A stretch of DNA of 6,577 nucleotides from assembly GCA_030640155.1 (NCBI GenBank), contig DAOWJX010000298.1, forward strand, positions 1-6,577, in the 5' to 3' direction. This DNA comes from Candidatus Aegiribacteria sp. (GTDB lineage Bacteria > Fermentibacterota > Fermentibacteria > Fermentibacterales > JCC-6). Shown here in pieces: positions 5,912-6,577 of this stretch. The translations under genes were made by a program, and so were the position numbers. The notes under the pieces are model-generated. The model was given only the letters and a program-made list of their open reading frames with translations, was not told where the DNA came from and did no database searches. The number at the start of each line of letters is the position of its first letter. The first letter of the stretch is position 1.

Positions 5912-6577
5912 CTAGTGTAACAAAATCTTGATCTGACCCCAGGTGGTCTGCTCAAGCGCGCCGGTACTCTCAAGCGAGCAGTCATCCCAGTAGATCGTGC
6001 TCCCGCCATCCGAGAACAGATCGAGGCATCCTATCGCTATTGCACCACCACTGCTCCAGTTGAGCGATTCAAGAAAAACACCGTTGTAGTAAACGTCCTG
6101 AGTGTCAGTGTTAAGATTGATTTCAGCCTTAACCTCCACCCACTGGTCGTATATTATCGGAGTAACTGTAGAGCCTTCCATTACGGTCATGTTACCAGTA
6201 CTTGATTCGAACTTCAGCTGCAGAGACCAGTCTTCGCTGTATGAAGTGGGGTAAGTGTTGCAAAGAATCCAGTACTGATCGCCGGTGGAGCCGGAGGGGA
6301 TGTAATGCCAGGATGTCATGACCCACTCACCAGAAGTTTCCGAGAACGGCTGGACGATATCTGAGGTTGGATTGATTTCAACCGAATGGGGAGAGCTATA
6401 AGAGTAAACATCAGTCACATAAGCGTCAAAAGCTGGATCGTTGTTCCAGCCTTCCCAGTTACCCTGACCATGCAGTCCGCTGCCATTTGCATAGGAATCG
6501 AAATTGTCGTCCCAGTCTGCACTGACGGCAGGAACGAACAACATCATTGCGGCAACAGCAACAAACAGATGAAGCAA
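5912..6577 (-). CDS. Secreted jelly-roll (LamG/concanavalin-like) protein, 5' end probably outside window
   Basis: The 221 visible residues run from the window edge to a TAG. The first codon in the window is a TTG, and the opening LLHLFVAVAAMMLFVPAVSA is a signal-peptide core that lacks the usual basic n-region, so the true start is probably a few codons further upstream. Cleavage is likely after the AVSA. The mature part opens with DWDDNFDSYANGSGLHGQG and has several Trp-rich beta-strand segments (EWVMTSWHYIPSG at 84-96, YDQWVEVKAEINL at 143-155, STIYWDDCSLES at 193-204). This pattern is typical of single-domain LamG-like sandwiches in secreted proteins that bind sugars or other ligands. It has three cysteines (106, 184, 200), no catalytic motif I recognise and no second domain. 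It ends in TTWGQIKILLH, a short tail outside the fold. Substrate and function are unknown. Fold assignment is by overall pattern only. Confidence 0.8.
   Translation of the reverse strand: MLHLFVAVAAMMLFVPAVSADWDDNFDSYANGSGLHGQGNWEGWNNDPAFDAYVTDVYSYSSPHSVEINPTSDIVQPFSETSGEWVMTSWHYIPSGSTGDQYWILCNTYPTSYSEDWSLQLKFESSTGNMTVMEGSTVTPIIYDQWVEVKAEINLNTDTQDVYYNGVFLESLNWSSGGAIAIGCLDLFSDGGSTIYWDDCSLESTGALEQTTWGQIKILLH

Noticed and set aside
1..6577. CRISPR array, tRNA, rRNA, insertion sequence or attachment site
   Set aside because: No regularly spaced long repeats, no cloverleaf or CCA-ended tRNA-like sequence, no transposase and no terminal inverted repeats were seen on either strand.

Overview
The window looks like a chromosomal segment from an uncultured Gram-negative (diderm) bacterium. 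The evidence is a predicted lipoprotein, an OmpA-type outer-membrane protein with a probable N-terminal beta-barrel and a peptidoglycan-binding C-terminus, and several signal peptides. Base composition is mixed, roughly half GC by eye, except for one AT-rich intergenic stretch. The style of the proteins (a fused Memo-AMMECR1 protein, a membrane protein with a spermidine-synthase-like domain, a jelly-roll-like secreted protein ending in a short WGQIK tail) suggests a candidate phylum of the FCB/Fermentibacteria-Eisenbacteria kind. This placement is inference from memory and is weak.

Left half, plus strand (1-3674): three genes packed as an apparent operon. The first is the C-terminal 51 residues of a protein that begins before the window and looks like a small twin-arginine-type secreted or anchored protein. 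Its TGA overlaps the ATG of a 500-residue lipoprotein that fuses the two non-enzymatic partners of the AmmeMemoRadiSam system: Memo-like protein B, then AMMECR1-like protein A. The third gene overlaps the second by 23 nt and encodes a polytopic membrane protein with an embedded spermidine-synthase-like domain whose catalytic motifs are degraded. All three products are predicted to sit in or outside the inner membrane. This points to an envelope-located version of a system usually discussed as cytosolic. The radical SAM partner is not visible here.

Middle (3675-3723): a 10-bp GC-rich stem with a four-base loop (TTCG on the minus strand) separates the convergent transcription units and probably terminates both.

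Right half, minus strand (3724-6577): an OmpA-family protein carrying two tandem carboxypeptidase-regulatory-like domains between its barrel and its OmpA domain. Upstream of it is an AT-rich intergenic region with a possible promoter and a three-unit, 11-bp-period TTAACA-like direct repeat. A second strong intrinsic terminator follows, belonging to the last gene, a secreted jelly-roll-like protein whose 5' end runs to or past the window edge. Each minus-strand gene appears to be its own transcription unit.
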